Shown one piece after another: positions 26,118 to 35,250 of a DNA stretch of 64,000 nt. The notes under the pieces were generated by a model. That model did not search any database and was not told the origin of the DNA. It was given only the letters and a program-made list of their open reading frames with translations. Origin of the DNA: an uncultured bacterium (GTDB lineage Bacteria > Cyanobacteriota > Vampirovibrionia > Gastranaerophilales > Gastranaerophilaceae); NCBI GenBank assembly GCA_949282215.1, contig CASDPF010000001.1:124001-188000 (forward strand), read 5' to 3'. Made by a program: the position numbers and the translations under genes. Numbering within the stretch: position 1 is the first letter of the stretch; every line of letters starts with the position of its first letter.

Positions 26118-27710
26118 ATGAATAATACTAAACAGTTAGAGAAGAAGATTAATAAAGAGTATAAGACCGGTAATGTCAAATGTGCCATAGAGCTTTGTCA
26201 AATCGGTTTGCAGGAAGACCCCACTAATGCAGATTTGCATGTAAGACTAGGGGATTTATATCTTGCATGGCATCTTGATATTTATAATTCCTGTCAGTAT
26301 ATTGATGAGGCAATTACTGAATATCAAAGAGCTTTGGAATCATATATTGACAGTGCTGAAATTTATTTCAAAATCGGTCAAGCTCATTTTTATAAAGGTG
26401 ATTTGGATAAGGCTATCAATTACTTGGATATGGCTATTTCTAAAAAGCCTAAACTTGCAAAAGCGTATTATCTTCTCGCTGAGACTTATACTAAGAAGTC
26501 AAGATTTATGGAAGCTGCTATAAATGCCAGAAAGGCTATTAAATATAAGCCTTTTGCTAATTCTTGTGCTCACTTTTTACTTTCAAATCTTTATAATGTA
26601 TCTTCGGTTAAGTCCTTTAAATTGAAAATGAAATCTCAATATGAGTATATTCTTTCTTTGTTAACTTTACCTTTTGATGTTCAAGCTTTGAAAAATGTAG
26701 GGCGATTTATTTCTTATATGAAATTTTTCCCGATGCTTGTCAATAGTATGTATTTAGTTCAGACTAGAAAGTTTGAAAAGGCAATTGAAACTTATGCTGC
26801 TGCAATTGATAAAGCTCCGGGATTTGTGCCTTTGTATTCTCTGTTGGGTGATGTGTATTGTGCTATTGGCAGATATGATGATGCTATTACCGAATATAAA
26901 ATGGCTATCTGGCTGGATTGTTTGAATATTGAGGCTTACCGCCATTTATGTCAGGCTTATGAAGAAATTGGTGATTATGACAGTGCTGTTGAAATTTATC
27001 AAAAACTTATTCAAATTATGCCTAATATGCCTGATGTACATTCAAACTTAGCAAATATTTTGTTTGTTAAAGGTGATATTGATGGTGCTATTTCACATTT
27101 TCAAACTGCGGTTACTCTTAATCCTAAAAAGCAATGGACAAGCGTTATTAACCAAACATTAGGTTTTGTATATCAAGAATCTAAAAAAGATTTAGATGCA
27201 GCAATCACTTCTTATCAAAGTGCTTATTTGCAAACGCCTGAGGATATTGATATTTATATTAATCTCGGAAGTGCTTTTTATGACAAAGAAGATTTTAATA
27301 ATGCATTACAAGTCTATAGAAATGCACTTGACTTGGAACCAAATAATCCGAAAATTCATTGTAATCTAGGCTTTTTGTATTGGGGGAACGGTGAATTAGA
27401 CGAAGCTATTAAAGAATATGAATTAGCTATTGAATTTGATAATAATTATGATATTGCTTATAACAATTTGGGTGTTATTTATCTTGATGATTTAGGAAGG
27501 GTTCAAAAAGCTATTGAGCTATTTAAAAAATCTATCGAATGTAATCCTAATTATGCTCTAGCTCATTTTAATCTTGCTCGAGCTATTACTATTACAGGAG
27601 ATAAGATTGAAGCTGCAAAGCTGTATCAGATAGCACAGGATATTAATAAAGTCACTGGTGAAATTGACCCGCAGGAAATTATTGATAAAATCAATGGATT
27701 ATTCAGTTAA
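26118..27710 (+). CDS. tetratricopeptide-repeat protein
   Basis: A 530-residue all-helical scaffold protein with roughly ten TPR units, for example ADLHVRLGDLYLAW, AEIYFKIGQAHFYKGDLDKAINYL, VPLYSLLGDVYCAIGRYDDAITEY and PKIHCNLGFLYWGNGELDEAIKEY. A break near residues 165-215 (SQYEYILSLLTLPFDVQALKNVG) separates two TPR blocks. No signal peptide or membrane helix is clear, so it is likely cytoplasmic and a protein-interaction platform. The partner is unknown. Its last 12 bases overlap the convergent gene. Confidence 0.85.
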   Translation: MNNTKQLEKKINKEYKTGNVKCAIELCQIGLQEDPTNADLHVRLGDLYLAWHLDIYNSCQYIDEAITEYQRALESYIDSAEIYFKIGQAHFYKGDLDKAINYLDMAISKKPKLAKAYYLLAETYTKKSRFMEAAINARKAIKYKPFANSCAHFLLSNLYNVSSVKSFKLKMKSQYEYILSLLTLPFDVQALKNVGRFISYMKFFPMLVNSMYLVQTRKFEKAIETYAAAIDKAPGFVPLYSLLGDVYCAIGRYDDAITEYKMAIWLDCLNIEAYRHLCQAYEEIGDYDSAVEIYQKLIQIMPNMPDVHSNLANILFVKGDIDGAISHFQTAVTLNPKKQWTSVINQTLGFVYQESKKDLDAAITSYQSAYLQTPEDIDIYINLGSAFYDKEDFNNALQVYRNALDLEPNNPKIHCNLGFLYWGNGELDEAIKEYELAIEFDNNYDIAYNNLGVIYLDDLGRVQKAIELFKKSIECNPNYALAHFNLARAITITGDKIEAAKLYQIAQDINKVTGEIDPQEIIDKINGLFS

Positions 27711-28538
27711 GGTATTTTTATTTTGGTGCTTTAATTCAACAAGATAATCTTTGACTTTTACTCCGGCAGCTATTCCTAGAGCTCCTATTGTTGCAGAAAT
27801 CAAGTAGCATAAGCCCCCGTATATATTTGTTTTTTTAACAGCTTTGGCCAAATTTTCAGGCATAACCTTTGCAGCAAGCTTGTTTCCCTTTGCAGAGGCA
27901 ATAAATTCTTCCAAAAGAATTGGAATTGACGCTGCAAATGCCAGTTTGCCAGCATTGTTGTGTATAAAGTTTTTGAACTTATCGCTCTTACTTAGTTCAT
28001 TTTCATTAGATTTAGGTTTTATACTTGTGCAAATACCGGTAATAGTAATTGCAGGTAATACAAGATTTGACAATGGCATTCTTAAATATTGTATTGCTTT
28101 TAATGCAGGATTAAAGTTTTTATTCATTGCATGACCCATTTCATGAAAAATTGCTCCCTGCAGCCTTTTATATGGTAAAATTAAAGTGTTAACTATTGGA
28201 TTATAACCTGCATTTCTTCCAAATCTTGCACCTGTTTCGACGTTTATTAGCGAAGAAATCTTCTGGAGGTATTTTACATTATCATTTACCTTAAAAGCTT
28301 TGATTTTAAGTCCGGTTTGTTTGAGGTTTGTTTCTTGGAAAGCTTTATTTAAATATTTATCAATTTCAGGAACATTTGCACTTTTTACAAGCTTATCCTG
28401 ACAAGCAACCTCAATTGGCATACCGACTGCCGTCTCGAAAATTAAAGGTGTTGCCAAACCTACTGCATTTTGAAGATAATTATTTCTTTTATGTTCGTTT
28501 TTATTAGTTTGAGGTGCGGACGTAAAAGTTACTTTCAT
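27699..28538 (-). CDS. membrane protein with HExxH zinc-peptidase-like motif, unknown family
   Basis: A 279-residue protein beginning MKVTFTSAPQTN, the short Phe motif seen in other unknowns here. Near residue 135 it has GAIFHEMGHAMNKNF, an H-E-x-x-H zinc-binding motif. Hydrophobic segments follow (LSNLVLPAITITGICTS, KLAFAASIPILLEEFIASA with a possible third-ligand Glu, and LCYLISATIGALGIAAGVKV). This layout is compatible with a small membrane-embedded metallopeptidase, but the third ligand is only guessed. It has a usable ribosome site (AAGGAT) and stands alone between a TPR gene and a sensor kinase. Confidence 0.6.
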   Translation of the reverse strand: MKVTFTSAPQTNKNEHKRNNYLQNAVGLATPLIFETAVGMPIEVACQDKLVKSANVPEIDKYLNKAFQETNLKQTGLKIKAFKVNDNVKYLQKISSLINVETGARFGRNAGYNPIVNTLILPYKRLQGAIFHEMGHAMNKNFNPALKAIQYLRMPLSNLVLPAITITGICTSIKPKSNENELSKSDKFKNFIHNNAGKLAFAASIPILLEEFIASAKGNKLAAKVMPENLAKAVKKTNIYGGLCYLISATIGALGIAAGVKVKDYLVELKHQNKNTLTE

Positions 28539-28591
28539 TCACAAATATCCTTTCTACTGGTTTCTATAAATCCTGTAAAGAAAAATTTTTG

Positions 28592-30373
28592 CTACTGAAC
28601 TGTAATTTCAACAGGCAGTGTAGGCAGGATAAATCCAAAAGTCGAACCTTTACCAGGCTCTGAATGCACAAAAACTCGACCTGAATGATGTTTTTCGATA
28701 GTGGTCTTAACAAGATTTAAGCCAAGACCTGTACCTTTTATTGTGTGCGTATTATTTTCAACTCGATAAAATCTATCAAAAATTTTCTTTTGGTGTTCTT
28801 GTGAAATTCCGCAACCCTGATCAGTTACTGCAACTTCAACTTCATTTTTATCGGGTGAATAATTCAAAGATATTTTTATTTCACCATTTTCAGGCGAATA
28901 TTTTATGGCATTTGAAAGATAATTTGTCAAAGCTCTTTCAATGCTGTCATAGTTGAAGATAAATTCCGGCGGCGTTGCGAGTTTTTCAATAATTATTTTT
29001 AAATTATGCTCTTTAGTTAAAACTTCAACCTGTTTTGCACATTCTTCTATCAAATGTTCAATATTATTAGGTTCTTTTTCTAATTCAGTATTTGCTTCCA
29101 AACGTGAAAAATCTAATATGTCATTCACCATTCGATTAAGTCTTATAATTTCTTGATTTATAGTACCGATAAATTCTTTTTGCGTTTCATAATCAAATTC
29201 ATTGCCGTAATTGTAAAGAGTATCAATGTAGCTTCTGAGAACCGTTACAGGTGTTCTTAATTCGTGAGATACGTTAGAAATAAACCCTGCTCTCATTTGT
29301 TCCATTTCTGCTTCTTTAGTCATATCAATTAAGACAATTATATACCCGACATAATCTTTGTTTCTTGTAAACATTGGTGAAATTATTGATTTTATTACTC
29401 GTTTATCTACATTTATGTTAAATTCAATAGGCTTTTTCTCAATAATCTCAAGCGGAGTATCTTTAAATTGTTCAATCTTATCTTTGAAACATTCATTTCC
29501 TGAAGTGTCAATATATTCTTGAATTTTTGTATTAAGAAGCTGTTCTTCAGATACTTCAAGAAGAGTTTGAGCATGGTTGTTGACCAAAACCACATTGTCA
29601 TTATCGTCGCATACAACAACTCCGTTTGCAATACTCATCAAAACAGATTCAAATTTATTTCTTTCAAGCATTATTCTATCAATATTTTGTTCTTCATAAA
29701 TATGAAGCCTTGCAGACATATCGTTAAATGCATTAAATAACTCTTCGATTTCAGAACTTACATCTTTAGTCTGTATTTTATAGCCGAATTCGCCTGAAGA
29801 TATTTTCTTTACTCCGTTTTGTAAAATTCTTAATTCTCTGGTAATTAGATAAGTATTTATAAGAATTACAAAAGCAAATACAAGCCAAGCAACTGAAAAT
29901 ACAAATAACAATGATGCACGTGTTGTAGATGAAATTTGACTGATTATACTTCCTGACAATCCGACTGTGACAGAACCTATAGGATTTGTATCCCCTATTG
30001 CAGTAAGTGGTGAAGTTACTCTTATGTTGGTTTTATTAGTTGAGGACAGCTCATTTTTACCTGAATATATTACATCTCCGTTTTTATCTCTAAATTCAAT
30101 AAATACAATATCATTATGACTTTTTAAAATACTGTCTGAATGTGTTTTTAGAGTCTCTTTTATTTTATTTTCAGGTAAATTTTTTGTGATTTCAACACTT
30201 TCAATAGCCAGTGTCTTTGAGAGAACCTGACCGAAATTCTGATACCCTTCGTTTAGTTTTTTTTGAATGTTAAAAATTGCAAATACCGCTATTGCAATAA
30301 TCAAAATGGTACTTAACAGTAAACCAAAAATTATTAAACGATTTTGAGCCGTCAAACTAACCTTATTATTCAT
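28592..30373 (-). CDS. membrane sensor histidine kinase with HAMP and PAS domains
   Basis: A 593-residue kinase resembling the PhoR/WalK/NblS group. Order: TM1 near residues 14-34, extracytoplasmic part to about 150, TM2 (LLFVFSVAWLVFAFVILINTYLI), HAMP near 178-230, PAS near 240-345 (SIANGVVVCDDNDNVVLVNNHA), phospho-acceptor His in SNVSHELRTP near 365, and the ATPase domain with NYLSNAIKYSPENGEI, VTDQGCGI and GTGLGLNLVK. No response regulator gene is adjacent, so it is an orphan kinase here. The promoter sits so close to the ATG that the transcript may be leaderless. Confidence 0.93.
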   Translation of the reverse strand: MNNKVSLTAQNRLIIFGLLLSTILIIAIAVFAIFNIQKKLNEGYQNFGQVLSKTLAIESVEITKNLPENKIKETLKTHSDSILKSHNDIVFIEFRDKNGDVIYSGKNELSSTNKTNIRVTSPLTAIGDTNPIGSVTVGLSGSIISQISSTTRASLLFVFSVAWLVFAFVILINTYLITRELRILQNGVKKISSGEFGYKIQTKDVSSEIEELFNAFNDMSARLHIYEEQNIDRIMLERNKFESVLMSIANGVVVCDDNDNVVLVNNHAQTLLEVSEEQLLNTKIQEYIDTSGNECFKDKIEQFKDTPLEIIEKKPIEFNINVDKRVIKSIISPMFTRNKDYVGYIIVLIDMTKEAEMEQMRAGFISNVSHELRTPVTVLRSYIDTLYNYGNEFDYETQKEFIGTINQEIIRLNRMVNDILDFSRLEANTELEKEPNNIEHLIEECAKQVEVLTKEHNLKIIIEKLATPPEFIFNYDSIERALTNYLSNAIKYSPENGEIKISLNYSPDKNEVEVAVTDQGCGISQEHQKKIFDRFYRVENNTHTIKGTGLGLNLVKTTIEKHHSGRVFVHSEPGKGSTFGFILPTLPVEITVQ

Positions 30374-30379
30374 GATTAA

Positions 30380-30408
30380 ATTATATCACTTTCAAATTAT
30401 ACAAGCAA
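30380..30408 (-). promoter_or_regulatory. strong promoter of the sensor kinase, leaderless geometry
   Basis: On the minus strand TTGCTT (30403-30408) and a perfect TATAAT (30380-30385) are separated by exactly 17 bp. Only 6 bases lie between the -10 box and the kinase ATG at 30373, so the predicted start point coincides with the start codon. Confidence 0.7.
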
Positions 30409-30427
30409 TAATTCTTACCTTTATTAT

Positions 30428-30460
30428 AAGAAAAGACTGCTTTTAATGCAGTCTTTTTGT
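30428..30460 (-). terminator. rho-independent terminator of the FAD-dehydrogenase gene
   Basis: Perfect 10-bp arms AAAAGACTGC (30431-30440) and GCAGTCTTTT (30448-30457) with a 7-base loop, followed on the minus strand by TTTTCTT. It lies 16 bases after the stop at 30476. Confidence 0.85.
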
Positions 30461-30475
30461 AAAAATCAAATATTT

Positions 30476-31849
30476 CTATCTAGCACAAATTGTTCTTGCA
30501 ACATGTACACCTGATGCTGAAGCTTGAATCAGACCTCTTGTAACTCCAGCCCCATCACCTATTGTAAATAAGTTTTTAACGCCTTCAGTTTCAAGCTCAT
30601 TTGTTAACTTAACTCTTGCGGAATAGAATTTAACTTCAATTCCATATAAAAGAGTATATCTTGAAGCCGTTCCTGGACAAATTTTATCAAGTGCATAAAG
30701 CATTTCTATAATACTTGTCATTTGTCTGTATGGAATTACAAGGCTTAAATCTCCGGGAGTTGCACAGCTTAAAGTCGGAGTGAGTACGCTAGATTTAATT
30801 CTTTCAGGAGTAGAGCGTCGACCGTCAAGCAAGTCTCCAAAGCGTTGAACTAAAATTCCTCCGCCTAACATATTTGCTAAACGTGCGATATGTTGACCAT
30901 ACTGAATAGGTTCTTTGAAAGGTTCAGTAAATTTTTCACTTACAAGAAGTGCAAAATTCGTGTTGTTTGTCGTCTTTTCAGCATAGCTGTGACCGTTTAC
31001 AGTAGAGATACCGTTGTAATTTTCTTGTACAACTTCTCCATTCGGATTCATACAGAATGTTCTTACCTCATCTCCAAATGTTGGAGAATGATAGATAAGT
31101 TTTGATTCATATAATTTATCAGTAAGCGGTTGGAACACAGGTGCTGGAAGCTCAACTCGAACCCCCACATCTACTGCATTATTGACCATACCGATTTTAT
31201 TTTTTGCAAATTCTTGAGTTAACCAATCTGCCCCTTCTCTTCCAGGTGCGATAATTGTGTATTCTGCAGAAATTGTCTCACCGTTATCAAGAATAATTCC
31301 CTTTACCTGTTCACATTCTACTATTAAACTTTTAGCAGAGACATTATTTAAAATAGTGATTCTTTCAGCTAAATAGTCCTGCATATTTTTCAATACATCA
31401 AGACTTCTTTCTGTTCCCAAATGTCTTACAGGGGAATATACAAGTTTTAATTCTGCAAGAACTGCTTCTCTTTCCAGTTCTTTATAAGTTTTTAAATCAG
31501 TTCCGAAAACTTCTTCTGTTGCTCCAAAATCAAGATATAACTGGTCTGAATAGCTAATTAAATCTTCTACTTTTTCTCTTGACATGTAATCTACAAGGTG
31601 TCCCCCAACATCAGGAGTAAGTGTTAATTTCCCGTCAGAAAATGCTCCTGCTCCTCCCCAGCCGCATAACAGACCGCATTTTTTACAGGTTGGACATTTT
31701 TCCCAGCCTTCTCTTAAAAGACATTTTCTTTTTTCAATTTTTTCCCCTTTTTCGATTAATACAACTTTCCATTCAGGCTTCAGTTTCATAATTTCAAGGG
31801 CGGCAAAAATGCCTGCAGGTCCAGCACCGATTATCGCAACATTATACAT
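30476..31849 (-). CDS. FAD-dependent dehydrogenase of the COG2509 type
   Basis: A 457-residue flavoprotein of unknown substrate. The N-terminus has the dinucleotide-binding motif VAIIGAGPAGIFAALE. A cysteine cluster follows (CLLREGWEKCPTCKKCGLLCGW), then GGAGAFSDGKLTL, a hallmark of the uncharacterised FAD dehydrogenase family. The C-terminal FAD motif is FTIGDGAGVTRGLIQASASG. The protein looks cytoplasmic. The Cys group resembles an iron-sulfur or zinc site and is a family feature. It is a single-gene unit with its own terminator. Confidence 0.85.
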   Translation of the reverse strand: MYNVAIIGAGPAGIFAALEIMKLKPEWKVVLIEKGEKIEKRKCLLREGWEKCPTCKKCGLLCGWGGAGAFSDGKLTLTPDVGGHLVDYMSREKVEDLISYSDQLYLDFGATEEVFGTDLKTYKELEREAVLAELKLVYSPVRHLGTERSLDVLKNMQDYLAERITILNNVSAKSLIVECEQVKGIILDNGETISAEYTIIAPGREGADWLTQEFAKNKIGMVNNAVDVGVRVELPAPVFQPLTDKLYESKLIYHSPTFGDEVRTFCMNPNGEVVQENYNGISTVNGHSYAEKTTNNTNFALLVSEKFTEPFKEPIQYGQHIARLANMLGGGILVQRFGDLLDGRRSTPERIKSSVLTPTLSCATPGDLSLVIPYRQMTSIIEMLYALDKICPGTASRYTLLYGIEVKFYSARVKLTNELETEGVKNLFTIGDGAGVTRGLIQASASGVHVARTICAR

Positions 31850-31937
31850 TTTCTTTCCTCTTTTTTGTTATACTGCCAACTTATTAAACATATTATAAAA
31901 GTGATTTAAATTAAAGCCTTTGTGAAGAATTTGTAAA

Positions 31938-32561
31938 TCAATTTTTACCGTAAGGTTTAAATTCTATACCGTCTAACTCCAATTTAAAACTCTTTTTTCC
32001 GTACTTTTTATTAGATTTTAGAAATATATTTAAAACAGTTTCTTTCCCTAAATTTTTTCCTGTAGAAGAATCATACCCTTCTCGTACTCTAATAGCACGA
32101 TTTGTTGTCAATCTATTAATCAATTCGCTGTATATACGTTTTGCCTGAAATAGTTCAAAGCTGTCTTTTACATCTGTTTGATTAGCAGATGCTTTTGCTT
32201 TACCCAGTTCTTTGCCGCTTTGAGCTAATTTTTCTGCCTGCGGACCTGTAATTATGAAGTTTTTATTGTCAGAATTTATAAATCTAAAAAAGTCCGAAGC
32301 TGTTTTTTTGATTACTTTTCCATATTGATATATTTTCAGTTTGTAACCATTTATTGCCCTAAAGTAGCTATAATCTTTATCAACTGCAGCAAATTTTTTA
32401 GCAATGCTTTGAGCTTTTAAATCATTTTTAATTGGCCCGGCTAAAACTTCAATGAGTTTTCTGCAGCCTTTTTGGATATTTTGGCTTTCAATTGCTTCTT
32501 TTCCATCTATAAAAACTCTAGTCGGAATTACTCCAGTAAAAGAAACCTTTGATATTTCCAT
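31938..32561 (-). CDS. protein of unknown function with VSFTG N-terminus
   Basis: A 207-residue, Lys-rich, soluble-looking protein that starts MEISKVSFTGVIPTRVFIDG. No signal peptide, membrane segment or enzyme motif is seen. The N-terminal strand-like segment matches the short motif shared by several other unknown proteins in the window. A segment FIITGPQAEKLAQSGKELGKAKA in the middle and a basic C-terminus are the only other features. It stands 45 bases downstream of the metallopeptidase gene, on the same strand, and could be co-transcribed with it. Confidence 0.6.
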   Translation of the reverse strand: MEISKVSFTGVIPTRVFIDGKEAIESQNIQKGCRKLIEVLAGPIKNDLKAQSIAKKFAAVDKDYSYFRAINGYKLKIYQYGKVIKKTASDFFRFINSDNKNFIITGPQAEKLAQSGKELGKAKASANQTDVKDSFELFQAKRIYSELINRLTTNRAIRVREGYDSSTGKNLGKETVLNIFLKSNKKYGKKSFKLELDGIEFKPYGKN

Positions 32562-32605
32562 TTTATACTCCTTTTGAATATAAAAACACGTAAAATAGTT
32601 TTTTG

Positions 32606-33952
32606 CTAGTTAGAAATAAAATTATCTTCAAAAGGCTTTTTTTTAGTATTAACTGCATGTGAAATATTGCTGATCAGCTCAGAAACTTCTTCTGTATTAT
32701 TAATCTGTTGGGCATGTTGAGCATATTCCATAGCTTTACCTAAATCTCCTATGTTCATTTCAACAACTGCCATATTAAAATATGCTATAAATTGATCATC
32801 CGGAGTATTTGACAATTCTAGTGCTTTTGTTAGAGCCTGTATTGATTTTTGTCTTTTACCTAATTCTGCATAAGCAATCCCTAAATCGATATACCCTATT
32901 GGTAGATTTGGTGCTTTTTTTACATAATTTTGGGCTTCTTTTAATTTATCCATTTGTCTGTCTTCAAGACTTCCAAGTATAATTGGCGGATATATAAGTT
33001 TATCTTTTTTGATTGAAGCAATTGCAACATTGGATATATCAGGTGCCAGATTATATAAAAGTGTTATTGTATTAACATCTTTTGGTGAAATATATTGAAA
33101 ACTGCTTCTAAATCTTACGTATATATTATTGTTTTGCTGTTCTTCATTTGACATATACATTAAATCATCAGTACTGTAGCTGTGTCCCATAATTCCAAGA
33201 GAATGTCCTATTTCATGCAAAATAGTATTATAAAGTTCTTTGTCAGAAAAATAATTTCCGTAAGCATCTTTATCATACATTGTTATAGTCATTTTTTTGA
33301 GCTTATCATTTTTAATTGTCGGTTCGGTGTAGGCAACAACATATTTACAACCGGATTTTGTGCAATTATTTTTAGGTAATGGTAAAAACTTAACTACAAT
33401 TTGTGCATCTTTTGCGTTATTAACAAAAGTAAATTTTAAAAATGATGTTGAGTTTTGCCATTGATAAAAAGCTTTTGTGATTTCTGCACGATAATATTGT
33501 GGAAGATTATCTTCCATTGGAAAGTCAATACTTACTTTCAGCGGAAATGTTGATATATCCCATCTTAAAATATTATTGTTAAACGGAGTTTGCTCTATGT
33601 AGTTATGTCCATAAGTATTCATAAGCCGCCTTTTCCAAAAGTCAACTTGAACTTGTGCTAATCTGGCAGAACTGTCTTCAATTTTGTTTTTAGCTAATTC
33701 AAACATTTCTTTTTGAACATTATAAGTAGGTGTGATTCCGGCAAGTGCCATAACATAATTATATTTGTATTCTTTATTATTAGGCTTCATTTTTCTGGCG
33801 ACGTTTAGATATTTATGAGCTTGTTCATAATTTTTTGAATTTAGCTCAGAAATTCCTTTTTTAAAAAAGAATCCAGGTATCAAATTCACAACAATAAGAC
33901 AACAAACAATAACCGTTGCCATTATGGAATAAAAACAAATTTTCTTACGCAT
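32606..33952 (-). CDS. membrane-anchored matrixin-like zinc metallopeptidase with TPR tail
   Basis: From the ATG at 33952 (good site AAGGAT) the product is 448 residues. An N-terminal signal anchor (CFYSIMATVIVCCLIVVNLIPGF) is followed by a short TPR-like pair, then a metzincin-type catalytic region with HEIGHSLGIMGHS, the H-E-x-x-H-x-x-G-x-x-H zinc signature, and a downstream Met (DDLMYM) as Met-turn. The C-terminal third contains at least two TPR units. It probably acts outside the cytoplasmic membrane. Its start lies inside the end of scpB, so it is at the tail of the smc-scpA-scpB operon. Confidence 0.85.
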   Translation of the reverse strand: MRKKICFYSIMATVIVCCLIVVNLIPGFFFKKGISELNSKNYEQAHKYLNVARKMKPNNKEYKYNYVMALAGITPTYNVQKEMFELAKNKIEDSSARLAQVQVDFWKRRLMNTYGHNYIEQTPFNNNILRWDISTFPLKVSIDFPMEDNLPQYYRAEITKAFYQWQNSTSFLKFTFVNNAKDAQIVVKFLPLPKNNCTKSGCKYVVAYTEPTIKNDKLKKMTITMYDKDAYGNYFSDKELYNTILHEIGHSLGIMGHSYSTDDLMYMSNEEQQNNNIYVRFRSSFQYISPKDVNTITLLYNLAPDISNVAIASIKKDKLIYPPIILGSLEDRQMDKLKEAQNYVKKAPNLPIGYIDLGIAYAELGKRQKSIQALTKALELSNTPDDQFIAYFNMAVVEMNIGDLGKAMEYAQHAQQINNTEEVSELISNISHAVNTKKKPFEDNFISN

Positions 33953-34460
33953 TATCCTTAATACCTTTATCAACTTCCAATAATTTGGCTAAAGAACGGG
34001 TATCACCCTTGAGTTTAAAATACTCAGAAAATTTTGGTGTTGTTTTTAAATTATAACTTCTGCCATTTTTGTCACGATTTCTGCTTATAAGTCCTTTTTC
34101 AAGCAATTCTTGAACATGTTCATAAGCATTTGACCCTCTTAATTCTTTTAAATCAGATTGTCTGATTGGCTCTTTAAGTGCGATAACCGAAAGAGTTCTT
34201 AAAACAGCAGGTTTTAATTCAACAGGACAAAGCTTTTCTACAATGTCCATGTGCTCTTCTTTAACCTGAAGTATGTATCCGTTTTCGTCATCAATTTCTA
34301 ATGCTCCGTCACGTGATGCATAGTCCATAATTAATTCTAACATGGCTTCTTCTACTTTTTCCACATCTTCTTCATTCAAAATTTCAGCTATATCTTTTAT
34401 GGAAAGAGCCTGTGCTGTTGTGAATAAAACAGCCTCAATCCGTGCTTTCAACTGTTCCAT
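33945..34460 (-). CDS. scpB: segregation and condensation protein B
   Basis: A 171-residue winged-helix protein, kleisin-interacting part of the SMC complex that compacts and separates chromosomes. It has the family start MEQLKARIEAVLFTTAQALSIKDIAEIL and AVLRTLSVIALKEPIRQSDLKELRGSNA, followed by LLEKGLISR. I chose the ATG at 34460 rather than GTG 34466 because AGAGG is spaced for it. It overlaps scpA by 26 bases and the metallopeptidase start by 8. Confidence 0.93.
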   Translation of the reverse strand: MEQLKARIEAVLFTTAQALSIKDIAEILNEEDVEKVEEAMLELIMDYASRDGALEIDDENGYILQVKEEHMDIVEKLCPVELKPAVLRTLSVIALKEPIRQSDLKELRGSNAYEHVQELLEKGLISRNRDKNGRSYNLKTTPKFSEYFKLKGDTRSLAKLLEVDKGIKDNA

Positions 34461-35250
34461 GTTCACCTCTGACTACATACAAATCGGAATAAAATTCATC
34501 CTGAACTAAATCATAATCTGATTCAGCTGATAGAAATAATAGAGCGATATATGCACTGATTTTATCCATCCCGAGGAGCGTAAGCTCATTTAATTCAATT
34601 TTATCTTCACGTTCAAAAATTTGAGAGAGATTTTCTTTTAATCTTAATACACAATCCTCAATATACTCTTCATGAGCAAGATTAATAATATCATCAGGAG
34701 TAAATCTTGCGTAAGAACGAACTCTGTTTTTAGCTCTTTCATGAGCTTGTTTTAAAGATTGTTTTTTCTCTAATTTTTCATAAAATTCCAATTGACGGAT
34801 CAAATCACGCAATGTGACAACTCGATTTCTGTTTAAGCGAACACTTGTACGTCTTTGCAAAACATCATCAATAGTCATTGCATTTGCAGTTGGAATATAA
34901 TCTTCCTCAGGGTACTCAACAAGGAATCCGTCATCATCAAATTCAAGATTATTTTCCGGTTCATCTTGGAATTGTAATACATCGACGCCGTCAAGAACAC
35001 GGGATTTCATATTCAACAGAACAGAAGCAAATAAAAGTGTACGACCGGTTAGTCTAAGGTTTTGAGATTTCATTTCACACAAATGAGCAAGATATTTATC
35101 TGTAATATCAACAATATTAATATTCCAAGGATCGATTTTTCCGGCTTTCGCCATATTAACAAGAAAACCTATGCCTTCGTTATCAACATGTTTTTCAATT
35201 TCAGGTAAATCTATTTGATTATAACTTAATGTAACTGCCTCTGTACTCAT
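34435..35250 (-). CDS. scpA: segregation and condensation protein A (kleisin)
   Basis: A 271-residue kleisin that bridges the two SMC heads. Recognisable blocks are GIGFLVNMAKAGKIDPWNINIVDITDKYL near residue 25 and RTLLFASVLLNMKSRVL near 66; the acidic linker and a C-terminal winged helix (LTLLGMDKISAYIALLFLSAESDYDLVQDEFYSDLYV) follow. It starts at the last base of smc and overlaps scpB, forming a tight smc-scpA-scpB unit. Confidence 0.93.
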   Translation of the reverse strand: MSTEAVTLSYNQIDLPEIEKHVDNEGIGFLVNMAKAGKIDPWNINIVDITDKYLAHLCEMKSQNLRLTGRTLLFASVLLNMKSRVLDGVDVLQFQDEPENNLEFDDDGFLVEYPEEDYIPTANAMTIDDVLQRRTSVRLNRNRVVTLRDLIRQLEFYEKLEKKQSLKQAHERAKNRVRSYARFTPDDIINLAHEEYIEDCVLRLKENLSQIFEREDKIELNELTLLGMDKISAYIALLFLSAESDYDLVQDEFYSDLYVVRGEHGTVESTD

